DNA of 64,000 bases from Verrucomicrobiaceae bacterium UBA1938 (GTDB taxonomy: Bacteria; Verrucomicrobiota; Verrucomicrobiia; Verrucomicrobiales; Verrucomicrobiaceae). Position 1 is the first letter of the stretch, and the number at the start of each line of letters is the position of its first letter. Shown here in pieces: positions 26,396 through 35,229 of this stretch. Position numbers and translations under genes: made by a program. The notes under the pieces are model-generated. The model did not search any database. It was not told where the DNA came from and saw nothing but the letters and a program-made list of their open reading frames with translations. The stretch is from the NCBI GenBank assembly GCA_002336895.1, contig DDFC01000036.1:40304-104303 (forward strand), written 5' to 3'.

Positions 26396-28963
26396 TCAAA
26401 CCACGATGTTCACCAGCTTGCCGGGCACGACGATGATCTTCTTCGGCGGCTTGCCTTCCATGAACTCCTGCACGCGGGCGCTGTCCAGGGCGATCTTTTC
26501 GATCTCCTCCTTTGTCGCCTGAACGGGCACGCGGGCTTTGTCTCGCAGCTTGCCGTTCACCTGGAAGACGATCTCCACCTCGTCCTCGATGAAGGCGGCA
26601 GGGTCATACTGCGGCCATGCAGCGTCGCTCAGCAGGCCGTCCACGGCCAGAGCCGGGAACTTGCTGGCGATGCGTGCATTCAGCTCCTCGGCCAGATGCG
26701 GGGCAAAGGGGCTCAGGACTTTGAGGAAGGTCACGATGGCGGCGGCGGGTTTCACTTCCGCTCCGGTGAAGGCATTGGTGCACACCATCATCTGGCTGAT
26801 GGCGGTGTTGAAGCTGAGCTTCTCAATGTCCTCGCCACACTTCTTGATGGTCTCATGCAGCGCCTTGGTGAGCTGCTTGTTGGCCGGCACGTCCTGCAGC
26901 GCGGCAGAGACGCTCCACACGCCCTCGTCATCCACTTCCATGACCAGACGCCACACACGGGCCAGGAAGCGGTACACGCCTTCCACGCCCTTCATGCTCC
27001 AGGGCTTCACCTGCTCCAGCGGGCCCATGAACATCTCATACAGGCGCAGCGCATCGGCGCCGTAGTCTCGCACCACGTCGTCAGGATTCACCACGTTGCC
27101 ACGGGACTTGGACATCTTCTGTCCGTCCTCGCCCAGGATCAGGCCCTGATTCACCAGACGCTGAAAAGGCTCCGGTGTGGTGACGTAGCCCAAATCAAAT
27201 AGCACCTTGTGCCAGAAGCGTGCATACAGCAGATGCAGCACGGCGTGCTCGGTGCCACCGACGTAGAGATCCACGCCGCCGGGTTTGCCGCCGCCCATCC
27301 AGTACTTCTCAGCCGCCTCGCCAACAAAGCGCTCGCTGTTCTTCGCATCGCAGTAGCGCAGGTAGTACCAGCAGGAGCCCGCCCACTGCGGCATGGTGTT
27401 CAGCTCGCGCGTGGCGGTGGCGGAGTACTGCACCCACTCCTTGGCTTTGGAGAGAGGCGGCTCGGGTGTGCCCGTGGGCTTGAAGTCTTCGAGCTCCGGC
27501 GGCATCAGCGGCAGTTCACTTTCGGGAATGCTGTGGTGGTGGCCGTCTTCCCACACGATGGGGAAAGGCTCGCCCCAGTAGCGCTGGCGGCTGAAGAGCC
27601 AGTCGCGCAGCTTGAAGTTCACCGTGCCTTTGCCCAGTCCCTTTTCTTCCAGCCAGGCGGCGATTTTCTTCTTCGCCTCGGGAGTGGTCAGCCCATCCAG
27701 GAAGCCGGAGTTCACGGCGGTGCCGTGTTCTGTGAAACCCTGCCAGTCCTTGCCTTCCGGCGGCTGCACCACCTGCTTGATCGGCAGTTCAAACTTCTTC
27801 GCGAACTCAAAGTCACGCTCGTCATGCGCGGGCACGGCCATGATGGCTCCGGTGCCGTAGCCCATGAGCACGTAGTCGGCGATCCAGATGGGGATCTGCT
27901 CGCCGTTGACCGGATTGATGGCATACGCGCCGGTGAAGACGCCGCTCTTTTCCTTGGCCAGCTCCGTGCGCTCCAGGTCGCTCTTGCGGGCGGCCTTCTC
28001 GCGGTATTGCTCGACAGCCGTCCCCTGCTCTTCTGAGACAAGCTGATCCACCAGACGATGCTCCGGTGCCAGCACCATGTAGGTGGCTCCAAACAGAGTG
28101 TCCGGGCGGGTGGTGAAAACCGTGATCGTCTCCTCGCTGCCCGCCACCTTGAACTTCACCTCGGCACCTTCGCTGCGGCCGATCCAGTTGCGCTGCAGCA
28201 GCTTGATGCTTTCCGGCCAGTCCAGGCCGTCCAGTTCATCGATCAAACGCTGTCCATAGGCGGTGATGCGCAGCATCCACTGGCGCATGGGGCGGCGCTC
28301 CACGGGGTGATTGCCGCGCTCGCTTTTGCCGTCCACGATTTCCTCATTGGCCAGCACGGTACCCAGCGCCGGGCACCAGTTCACTGGCGCGTCGCTGATG
28401 TAGGCCAGACGCTTGGAGTCGATCTCCTCACGGCTCACCCCCTTGGCTTCCAGTTCAGAAACCGGATGCGCCTTGCCGTCATCTCCCACGTAGGAGTTGT
28501 ACAGCTTCAGGAAGATCCACTGCGTCCATTTGAAGTAGCCCGGGTCGGTGGTGTTCACCTCGCGGTCCCAGTCGTAGGCAAAGCCCAGGCTCTTGAGCTG
28601 CTTGGTGAAGTTGGCGACGTTCTTCTCCGTGGTCACACGGGGATGCGTGCCGGTCTGGATGGCATACTGCTCGGCAGGCAGGCCAAAGGCGTCCCAGCCC
28701 ATGGGGTGCAGCACGTTGAATCCGGACATCTTCTTGAAGCGGCCGATGATGTCCGTGGCGGTGTAGCCTTCCGGGTGGCCTACATGCAGGCCCGCGCCGC
28801 TGGGATACGGGAACATGTCGAGCACGAAGTACTTCGGCTTTGAGGCGTCGAAATCGGCATCGCCGGGATTCGGCGTGCGGAAGGCTTTCTTCGCCTCCCA
28901 CACGTTCTGCCACTGCGGTTCAAACTCGGAAAATGGAAAGGCTTTGCGCTGCTCGCTGCTCAT
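26396..28963 (-). CDS. leuS: Leucyl-tRNA synthetase
   Basis: 855 residues, normal for bacterial LeuRS. It charges tRNA-Leu in the cytoplasm. Class I motifs are HVGH at residues 60-63 within MFPYPSGAGLHVGHPEGY and KMSKSRGNV near residue 615. The CP1 editing domain is present, with VFTTRPDTLFGATYMVLAPEH and YGTGAIMAVPAHDERD. C-terminal anticodon-binding and tail domains end VVPGKLVNIVV. The start at 28963 gives MSSEQRKAFPFSEFEPQW, the standard N-terminus. Solo gene, convergent with the upstream secreted protein. Confidence 0.98.
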   Translation of the reverse strand: MSSEQRKAFPFSEFEPQWQNVWEAKKAFRTPNPGDADFDASKPKYFVLDMFPYPSGAGLHVGHPEGYTATDIIGRFKKMSGFNVLHPMGWDAFGLPAEQYAIQTGTHPRVTTEKNVANFTKQLKSLGFAYDWDREVNTTDPGYFKWTQWIFLKLYNSYVGDDGKAHPVSELEAKGVSREEIDSKRLAYISDAPVNWCPALGTVLANEEIVDGKSERGNHPVERRPMRQWMLRITAYGQRLIDELDGLDWPESIKLLQRNWIGRSEGAEVKFKVAGSEETITVFTTRPDTLFGATYMVLAPEHRLVDQLVSEEQGTAVEQYREKAARKSDLERTELAKEKSGVFTGAYAINPVNGEQIPIWIADYVLMGYGTGAIMAVPAHDERDFEFAKKFELPIKQVVQPPEGKDWQGFTEHGTAVNSGFLDGLTTPEAKKKIAAWLEEKGLGKGTVNFKLRDWLFSRQRYWGEPFPIVWEDGHHHSIPESELPLMPPELEDFKPTGTPEPPLSKAKEWVQYSATATRELNTMPQWAGSCWYYLRYCDAKNSERFVGEAAEKYWMGGGKPGGVDLYVGGTEHAVLHLLYARFWHKVLFDLGYVTTPEPFQRLVNQGLILGEDGQKMSKSRGNVVNPDDVVRDYGADALRLYEMFMGPLEQVKPWSMKGVEGVYRFLARVWRLVMEVDDEGVWSVSAALQDVPANKQLTKALHETIKKCGEDIEKLSFNTAISQMMVCTNAFTGAEVKPAAAIVTFLKVLSPFAPHLAEELNARIASKFPALAVDGLLSDAAWPQYDPAAFIEDEVEIVFQVNGKLRDKARVPVQATKEEIEKIALDSARVQEFMEGKPPKKIIVVPGKLVNIVV

Positions 28964-29013
28964 AAGGGGCGCGAAAGAAGGCGAGGAGCGCTACGCGGTC
29001 AAGGCTGGCTGCT

Positions 29014-29937
29014 TCAAGGCAGCACGATGAGGGTGCCTTCCATGGCCTGCTTCTTGTAACGACGACCGTTGTAGCGGTAGTCCACGGTCAGGACGTTGCG
29101 GTTCTGCTCCTGAATCACGACGGCGGCGGCTCCGGCGGTGACGTTGCCGCTGGTGACGGACACACCGACGCCTTTGGCGGTGGTGTAGTTGCCCATGTCG
29201 AGCGCGGCATCGCTGAGCTGATCGGTCACCTGGATGGAGACAGGGGCGTAGATGGTGCCGGAGGGCACGAGTTTGGCGAAGCGGTTTTTGACGTTGCGCG
29301 CCTGCTCATTGGGCAGGGAGTAGCGGGCGCTGATGATCTCGATGACGCCGGGGATGAATCCCGGGACGGCCACAGCAGGCCCGGGGCCGCCAGCCACCAC
29401 CGCGGCACCTGCCCCGGGCATGACCGCCGGAGGAGGCGTATCCACCGGGATGGGGCGGCGGGTGTTGAGGGTTTCCGTGGCCTTGGCCAGCAGCTGATTG
29501 CGGGAGTCTGCGGCCACCATGGCTCCATTCATCATGCCGCCGCCAGGGTTGGCCTGGCACCAGTCACGGTTGATGATGGCCTGCTTGACCACTTCAAAGG
29601 TGAGGCCGGTGAGCTCCATCATCTGCATGGCCTCCCTTTCCTGGCGCTGAAGCATGGAGGCCTGCGCGTTGTCCATTTTGCGCTGCTGTTGCTGGGCGGC
29701 CTCGGCGGCGGGATCGGCCACACCGTATTTGCTCCGCACAAAGGGGGGCAGGTCGGAGAGGACGATGGTGGCAAAACCGTCCGCATGCATGATGCGGATC
29801 TCGGTTGGGGCCACTTTCACGACCTTGACCTGCTTGTAGCTATGGCCGCTGAGGGTGGTGAGGACCGGGTACATGTCCTCCGCGTGAACTGCAAATGCAC
29901 AGGAAAACAACGCGAGGGATGCAAGGAACGTTCTCAT
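29014..29937 (-). CDS. Secreted protein, SHD1-like N-terminus
   Basis: 307 residues with a signal peptide (FLASLALFSCAFAVHAED). Residues 22-70 (TLSGHSYKQVKVVKVAPTEI, MHADGFATIVLSDLPPFV) resemble the SHD1/SLA1-like small domain found in many exported planctomycete and verrucomicrobial proteins. A Gln-rich helical segment (AAEAAQQQQRKMDNAQ) and a Gly/Ala/Pro linker separate it from a C-terminal domain with repeated Val/Thr strands. Function unknown. It is 50 bases upstream of leuS on the same strand. Confidence 0.6.
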   Translation of the reverse strand: MRTFLASLALFSCAFAVHAEDMYPVLTTLSGHSYKQVKVVKVAPTEIRIMHADGFATIVLSDLPPFVRSKYGVADPAAEAAQQQQRKMDNAQASMLQRQEREAMQMMELTGLTFEVVKQAIINRDWCQANPGGGMMNGAMVAADSRNQLLAKATETLNTRRPIPVDTPPPAVMPGAGAAVVAGGPGPAVAVPGFIPGVIEIISARYSLPNEQARNVKNRFAKLVPSGTIYAPVSIQVTDQLSDAALDMGNYTTAKGVGVSVTSGNVTAGAAAVVIQEQNRNVLTVDYRYNGRRYKKQAMEGTLIVLP

Positions 29938-30047
29938 GAGGGGCTACTTGAACACACTCGGAGATTTTCGTCAAGCCGGGGTTGGGAAAATGATGTTCAT
30001 TTGATTTTTACCCATCATAAATCTTTGTATTATAATGATTTATGGCA

Positions 30048-31295
30048 TCATGAATGACGCTGGAGAAGCTGATCGAGGCTGGAAGGGGCGGATGCCAGGT
30101 CGATGAGGATGACTTCCGGCGGGCAGGCAAAGTCTGCCGGGGGCGGGCCGGGCAGCAGGATGCGGAGGCGGTGGAGGCCGCGCAGTTTCAGGCGGCGGTA
30201 CTGGTGCTGCAGGGTCTCGGCGGTGAGCGGCAGATCGCGTGGAAAGGCGCATAGCGCGGAGTAGCCGCCGCCGGGCTCGTGGTGGATGAGGGAGGTGTGG
30301 CTGAGAAAGTCCGCCACCGGGCCGCTGAGGCGTGGCCAGCGCAGGAGGAGGGTGTGATTGGCGGAAAGGTAGCCGTCATGCCGGGTCAGGCCGGTGAGCC
30401 ATTTGGCCTTGTAGCGCAGCACCCCGTCATGCAGCGAGGGGCGGCTGCCACCTAGGATGACGCGCGTGCAGCCCATCTCCAGGGCCTGCTGCAGCATGAA
30501 GACGTACATGGCCGCCAGCGCGCCGTGGCGCAGCAGCTCGTCCGCCTTGTCATGCCGCAGGCCATTGACGATGGCATGGAAGTCGCCGCCGCTGCGATAG
30601 ACGAGCCCCCCGCCCACGCGCTCCCCCTTCTGTGTCAGCCACTGGATGCCGCCCACGCGGTGCACCAGCCGCAGCATGGAGCGCGGCGCCACCTGCACCA
30701 TCTGGGAGTGCCGTGCGCTCACGTAGGGCAGGTAGAAGCGGTCGTAGAGATCATCCAGCTCATCAGCAGCGGTGGAGATGTGGCAGGCAAAGCCCTGCTG
30801 GCGCACGCGGCGGAAGTCATCGGCCAGCTTGCGGTTTCCACGCAGCAGGGTGGCCACATCCTTTGGCAGCTGGATGTACGAGCTGATCATGGGCGGCACG
30901 GCCAGGGCGTCCTCTTGATTGAGGAAGAGGCGTGCTGAGAGGTTGTTGAGAGAGATGAGGGTCAGGTCTGCCTCCGGCTGGGAGGTGCGCAGGTGCCTGT
31001 CCAGCGACCACACGGGCACGAGCGTGCAGCTCTCCTCCACCGGCTCTGCGGCAAAGAAGTGCTGGATGAGGTGTGCCGCAGTGTCCGGCCCCACAGCGGC
31101 CACACGCAGGCGTGCCTCCCGCCCTGAGGCGCGCTCGGCACCGCGCAGCAGGCGCACGGGCACGCGCCATTGCAGAAAGGGCTGCAGCAGGCTCATGCCC
31201 CGGATCTGCAGCTCCCGCAGCAGGGCGATGACACGCCCTGAGGCCGGCAGCTGGGGCGCTGCCGGTGCGGATGCAGGCGGAGGGGCGGATGTCAT
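30048..31295 (-). CDS. BioF2-like (GNAT-fold) acetyltransferase, copy B
   Basis: 415 residues. The C-terminal half carries the pattern of the BioF2-like/CelD acetyltransferase family: a basic KLADDFRRVRQQGFACHIS, LYDRFYLPYVSARH, MLRLVHRVGGIQWLTQKGERVGGGLVY, and HGALAAMYVFMLQQALEMGCTRV followed by LGGSRPSLHDGVLRYKAKW. This FemAB-related fold transfers acyl or aminoacyl groups to amines. It is the last gene of a five-gene cluster and is paralogous to the preceding gene (shared WRVPVRLLRG and HRLRILLPGPPPADFACPPEV). Substrate unknown. Confidence 0.78.
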   Translation of the reverse strand: MTSAPPPASAPAAPQLPASGRVIALLRELQIRGMSLLQPFLQWRVPVRLLRGAERASGREARLRVAAVGPDTAAHLIQHFFAAEPVEESCTLVPVWSLDRHLRTSQPEADLTLISLNNLSARLFLNQEDALAVPPMISSYIQLPKDVATLLRGNRKLADDFRRVRQQGFACHISTAADELDDLYDRFYLPYVSARHSQMVQVAPRSMLRLVHRVGGIQWLTQKGERVGGGLVYRSGGDFHAIVNGLRHDKADELLRHGALAAMYVFMLQQALEMGCTRVILGGSRPSLHDGVLRYKAKWLTGLTRHDGYLSANHTLLLRWPRLSGPVADFLSHTSLIHHEPGGGYSALCAFPRDLPLTAETLQHQYRRLKLRGLHRLRILLPGPPPADFACPPEVILIDLASAPSSLDQLLQRHS

Positions 31296-31316
31296 GGGAT
31301 GGCATGCCGTGTCATA

Positions 31317-32480
31317 TCATGGCATGGCAGTGAGGAGCTGTGCGGAACCGTAGTGCGCCACAGAGGCCAGAGAGGCAAGCCTCACCTCGGGCGGACATTC
31401 AAAATCCGCCGGCGGCTCTCCCGGCAGGAGGATGCGGAAACGGTGCAGGCTGCGTGAGTGAAGCCGGGCGTACTCCTGCTGCAGCGTGTCGGCGGTGAGC
31501 GGCAGATCGGATGGAAACACCCACAGGGCGGAGAAGGCATCTCCGTCATGGTAAATGAGCGAGGTGCGGCTGAGAAACTCCGCCACCGCACCCTCCAGGC
31601 GGCACCAGTCCATCTGCATGACCATGTTTCCTGAAACAAAGCCCTCGTGCGCGGAGAGGCCGGTGGCCCACTTGCTCTTGTAGCGGAAGATGCCGTCATG
31701 CAGCGAGGGCAAGGTGCCGCCCATGTGCACCTCCGTGCAGCCCAGACTGGCGGCGGTCTGAAAGGACAGCACGTAGTCGGAACTCACCGCCCCCTCTTTC
31801 ATCAGGTCCATGCGGCCGTCCAGCATGCCGATGCAGAGCATGAAATAGCGGTGCCCTTTCACCATGGCGAGACTGCAGGCCACACGCACGCCTTTCTGGC
31901 GCACCCAGAGCAGCAGCCCCTGGCGGAAGAGCATGCGCAGCCGCCAGCGCGAGGTGATGCCCGCCCTGGCACCATGACGCGCCGTGACAAACGGGAGGTA
32001 GTAGCGGTCGTAAAACTCATCAAAATCCTGCGCCGAGCGGCTGATTTCGCAGTCGAATTTCTTGATCCGCACCCGCCGCAGATCCGAGCTGGCGTTCTTG
32101 TGGGTGCGGGCAAACTCCCGCCAGTCGGCGGGCAGTGTCATCCAGCTGTTCACCCATTCCGGCACCACGATGCCGCGCCCTTTGAGAAACCAGCGTGCGG
32201 AGAGGCGGTCCACCCTGACCAGTGTCAGGTCGGCCTCGGCGCGCCAGGCGTCCAGCAGGCGCTGCAGCCGCCAGACGGGCACACGCACCGAGCGCACCAC
32301 CTGAGGCTCTGCGGCAAAGAAGTGGCTGAAGATGAAGTCCGAGCCGCCACCCGCACTGAGCAGCGCCACCGCCCGCCCGCTGCCGGGTGCCGTGCCGCGC
32401 AGCAGGCGCACCGGCACGCGCCAGCCGAGCAGCGGCAGCACATACTGCATGATCCAGTGCAGAAAGGACTGCAGAGTCAT
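31317..32480 (-). CDS. BioF2-like (GNAT-fold) acetyltransferase, copy A
   Basis: 387 residues and paralogous to the following gene throughout. Matching segments include WRVPVRLLRG, SSDLRRVRIKKFDCEIS, FYDRYYLPFVTARH, GGTLPSLHDGIFRYKSKWATGL and HRFRILLPGEPPADFECPPEV. The two diverge enough to have different substrates. The start at 32480 is one base after the stop of the MDR dehydrogenase gene, and its stop is 21 bases before the next gene, so it is in the middle of an operon. Confidence 0.78.
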   Translation of the reverse strand: MTLQSFLHWIMQYVLPLLGWRVPVRLLRGTAPGSGRAVALLSAGGGSDFIFSHFFAAEPQVVRSVRVPVWRLQRLLDAWRAEADLTLVRVDRLSARWFLKGRGIVVPEWVNSWMTLPADWREFARTHKNASSDLRRVRIKKFDCEISRSAQDFDEFYDRYYLPFVTARHGARAGITSRWRLRMLFRQGLLLWVRQKGVRVACSLAMVKGHRYFMLCIGMLDGRMDLMKEGAVSSDYVLSFQTAASLGCTEVHMGGTLPSLHDGIFRYKSKWATGLSAHEGFVSGNMVMQMDWCRLEGAVAEFLSRTSLIYHDGDAFSALWVFPSDLPLTADTLQQEYARLHSRSLHRFRILLPGEPPADFECPPEVRLASLASVAHYGSAQLLTAMP

Positions 32481-32481
32481 C

Positions 32482-33537
32482 TCAAGCCTGCGCCGTGGGG
32501 TATTCCAGCAGCGCCTTGATGACCTTGCGCTCGGCCACGGCCTTGAATGCGGAGGTGATCTCCCCCACGGGGAAGCGATGGGTGATGAAGTCTGCGGAGG
32601 TCAGCCGCCCTTCACGAATCCACTGGCACAGCATGGCCTGAGACTCCTTTTCGTAGCGGCGCGTGGGCCACTGGTGCACGAAGAGGTTGAAATTGAAATC
32701 GGCTTTCGTTTTGTCGATGTGCAGCACGCCGTGGGTCAGCACGCCGTAGATGCAGTGGGAGCCTCCACGGCGCAGCAGCGGCAGGCCCTGCTGCACGATG
32801 TCCGGGTGGCCCACGGCATCGATCACGGCATCCAGCTTCCTGCCACGGATCTTGGCCAGCTCGCCGATGGCAATGTCTCCTGGGGCAAAGGCGGCGTCGG
32901 CACCAAAGGAGAGCGCCTTGGCCTGCTTGTCGGCATGGCGGTCCACGATGCCGATCCAGCCGAGGCCGAAGAGGCGGCCCAGTTTCACAAAGCTGAGACC
33001 CACAGGCCCTGCGCCGTAGATGAGCACATCGTCTCCAGGCTGCAGATGGAAGTCGCGGAAGGCACCCAGGACCTCGCGCCAGGTGCAGAGCAGCACGGCC
33101 TGCTCCGGCGGGATGTCGGCATCCACACGGGTCTGGATCTCAAAGACCTCCACCCAGCCGTGCGCCTCATCCGCCACGCCATCGGCCACCATGGCATCGT
33201 GGTCATTGGCCAGAGTGTACTCGCCAAAGCCGCCCCAGCCGGAGTCAACGCCTTCGGTTTGCAGATCAAAGACGAGACCGCCCACCGCGCGGTCTCCCAC
33301 CTTGAAGTTCCGCACCTTGTCTCCGACGGCCACCACGATGCCCACGCTCTCATGCCCGAGGGCAAAGGGAAACTTGTCCTCCATGCCGGGAAACTTTCCC
33401 GCGAGCAGCTCGGAGTCCGTGCGGTTGCACAGGCAGGCGCACTCGGTGCGCACCAGCGCCTGGTAGGGGCCGGGCTGCGGCTGCGGCGTGTCGAGGATGG
33501 CGAGTTCTCCAGGGGCGATGGCGATGACGGACTTCAT
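32482..33537 (-). CDS. MDR-family (zinc alcohol dehydrogenase-like) oxidoreductase
   Basis: 351 residues from the ATG at 33537. Catalytic-domain features: CACLCNRTDSELLAGKFPG (about residues 31-50) and FALGHESVGIVVAVGDKV, giving the first catalytic zinc Cys and the GHE motif. The NAD(P) fold is VLIYGAGPVGLSFVKLGRL. The four-cysteine structural zinc loop of classical enzymes is missing. It lies between two adenylate-forming ligases and two acetyltransferases in one operon, so it probably reduces or oxidises an intermediate of that pathway. A longer frame upstream has no family sequence. Confidence 0.85.
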   Translation of the reverse strand: MKSVIAIAPGELAILDTPQPQPGPYQALVRTECACLCNRTDSELLAGKFPGMEDKFPFALGHESVGIVVAVGDKVRNFKVGDRAVGGLVFDLQTEGVDSGWGGFGEYTLANDHDAMVADGVADEAHGWVEVFEIQTRVDADIPPEQAVLLCTWREVLGAFRDFHLQPGDDVLIYGAGPVGLSFVKLGRLFGLGWIGIVDRHADKQAKALSFGADAAFAPGDIAIGELAKIRGRKLDAVIDAVGHPDIVQQGLPLLRRGGSHCIYGVLTHGVLHIDKTKADFNFNLFVHQWPTRRYEKESQAMLCQWIREGRLTSADFITHRFPVGEITSAFKAVAERKVIKALLEYPTAQA

Positions 33538-33616
33538 GTGGATGCGCCATCGAACAACGAGGCTCGTGTGTGTGCAAGCTGGGATATGAAATGCCTTCCT
33601 CTGCCGCCTGCTCACC

Positions 33617-35023
33617 TCATGCAGCGATCTCATCCCTCAGCGGCACCTGCTGCTCCACCTTTCCAGTGCGGGGATCTGGCAGCAGCTCGGGCACGATGCG
33701 TGCGCTGCACTGCACGGCCTGGCACTCACAGCCGTCCAGACTCTGACGCATCAGGTCCTCGATCTCCCGGCATAGCACAGACGCATCAGCTCCGGGGCGT
33801 GGCACCAGCAGGCACTCGATGGCGGCGGGTGCCGTCTGGCGGAACTGGTAGAGCAGCACGTCGCTGCGGTCATCGATGGCAAAGCGGAGGCTGTTGCCAA
33901 AGAAGGCCTTCGTTTCCGGCGTGCGAAAGTAGTACGTCATGGTGCTGCGGCCATGGATCTCCGTCAGCGTGCGGAAGGGCCAGTGCTCGTGCACGGGGCC
34001 GGGGCGCAGGCGGTCATTCACGCGGTAGCGCAGCAGCGGCACGGCTTTGTTGATAAGCGGAGTGACGTAGGCGTGGTCGGAGAGCTCCCCCTCCGCCACA
34101 GGGCGTCCGGCTTCATCCACCGTCTCCAGCACCATCATGTCGTCATGGCAGCAGAGATGCTGCAGCCCGCGCCACTGGCGGGCGATGCTCAGGACCTCGC
34201 CGCAGCCGTACATGCTGGAGGGCTCCACGCCAAAGGCCTGCCGGCACAGCTCGCGGATGCCGGGGGTCACGGCATCGCCACCGGCCCAGATGTAGCCGCG
34301 CTCGGGAGACAGGTGCAGATCCAGCTCTCCGCTGAGCTGGGCCTGCGCCAGACGGCCAAAGACAGATGAGAAACCCATGAGCGCATCTGGCTGCAGGCGC
34401 TGCACCTCCGCCAGGATCTCCGACCATGGGGCTGCCGCATTGATCTTGTGGTAGGTGCAGAAAAGAGAGCCCACCCAGGGCCGCGTGTGCAGCAGCGCGG
34501 AGGAGACGGAGGGGGCCTTGGTCATCACGATGGCCAGCACCTTCATGCGCTTGCGGAAAAAGGGCAGGCAGGGCATGGAGGCACTGCGCGGGGAGGCGCT
34601 GTTGCGCACGTTCTGGCAGGCATGGCTGTAGTCCACGGCGGCGATGTCGTGCACCACCATGAGGGGCTCGGTGGTGGTGCCGGAGGTGGAGGCCACCAGC
34701 CAGCGCCCGTCCTTCACCGTGCCCCAGTTGGCGGGGTCTTTGAGAAAGCGCTGCAGCTCGGCATAGTGCAGGCGGGAGTCTGGCACGATCTCGTCCCAGT
34801 TGTCCCGCAGCAGGCGTTTCGTCATGGGCGGGATGTCGGAGAGGGCGCAGCGCTCCACATCGATGCCCGCGAGGTGCCTGCGGTAAAAGGGGCTGACCTG
34901 CAGCGCATAGCGCGCCATGGCACGCCACCGCTGCTCCTGCAGTCGCAGCACGTCGGCACGGGACATGCGCTGGGCTTTTTTCAGCTCGCGACACGCGCGC
35001 AGGAGATTGAGAAGTCGGCTCAT
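33617..35023 (-). CDS. PaaK/CapK-like adenylate-forming ligase, copy 2
   Basis: 468 residues from the ATG at 35023. The ATP-binding STSGTTTEPLMVVHD (about residue 120), the aromatic YGCGEV block, VNDRLRPGP and the terminal DPRTGKVEQQVPL (catalytic lysine) are adenylate-forming-enzyme motifs as in PaaK and CapK. It activates a carboxylic acid with ATP; no carrier protein gene is visible nearby. The frame is open 28 codons further to 35107, but the paralogue starts at the MxRLLNLLRA position, which matches 35023. It is the second gene of the cluster. Confidence 0.85.
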   Translation of the reverse strand: MSRLLNLLRACRELKKAQRMSRADVLRLQEQRWRAMARYALQVSPFYRRHLAGIDVERCALSDIPPMTKRLLRDNWDEIVPDSRLHYAELQRFLKDPANWGTVKDGRWLVASTSGTTTEPLMVVHDIAAVDYSHACQNVRNSASPRSASMPCLPFFRKRMKVLAIVMTKAPSVSSALLHTRPWVGSLFCTYHKINAAAPWSEILAEVQRLQPDALMGFSSVFGRLAQAQLSGELDLHLSPERGYIWAGGDAVTPGIRELCRQAFGVEPSSMYGCGEVLSIARQWRGLQHLCCHDDMMVLETVDEAGRPVAEGELSDHAYVTPLINKAVPLLRYRVNDRLRPGPVHEHWPFRTLTEIHGRSTMTYYFRTPETKAFFGNSLRFAIDDRSDVLLYQFRQTAPAAIECLLVPRPGADASVLCREIEDLMRQSLDGCECQAVQCSARIVPELLPDPRTGKVEQQVPLRDEIAA

Positions 35024-35229
35024 GGTTTGGGGGGCGTGGCTTCTCCCATGGAGTGGTACGTCCGTCAAGCCCAGTCGCTTGCGCAAAGTATTTAATGAAT
35101 AAGCCATGCCTTAGGTGCTCGTTAGAGCTGTGCCATAAGAACATAATCGGATGTGAGCTGAAGTGATGCTTTAGCCGCTCAGATCGCCCCAGGCCTGCCT
35201 TTGCGCTGTCCCCTGCCCTGGGGGGGGCT

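Noticed and set aside
30013..30040. Terminator after the last acetyltransferase gene
   Set aside because: An 8-bp stem of weak A/T pairs with a 13-base loop and no clear T-run; too weak to call.
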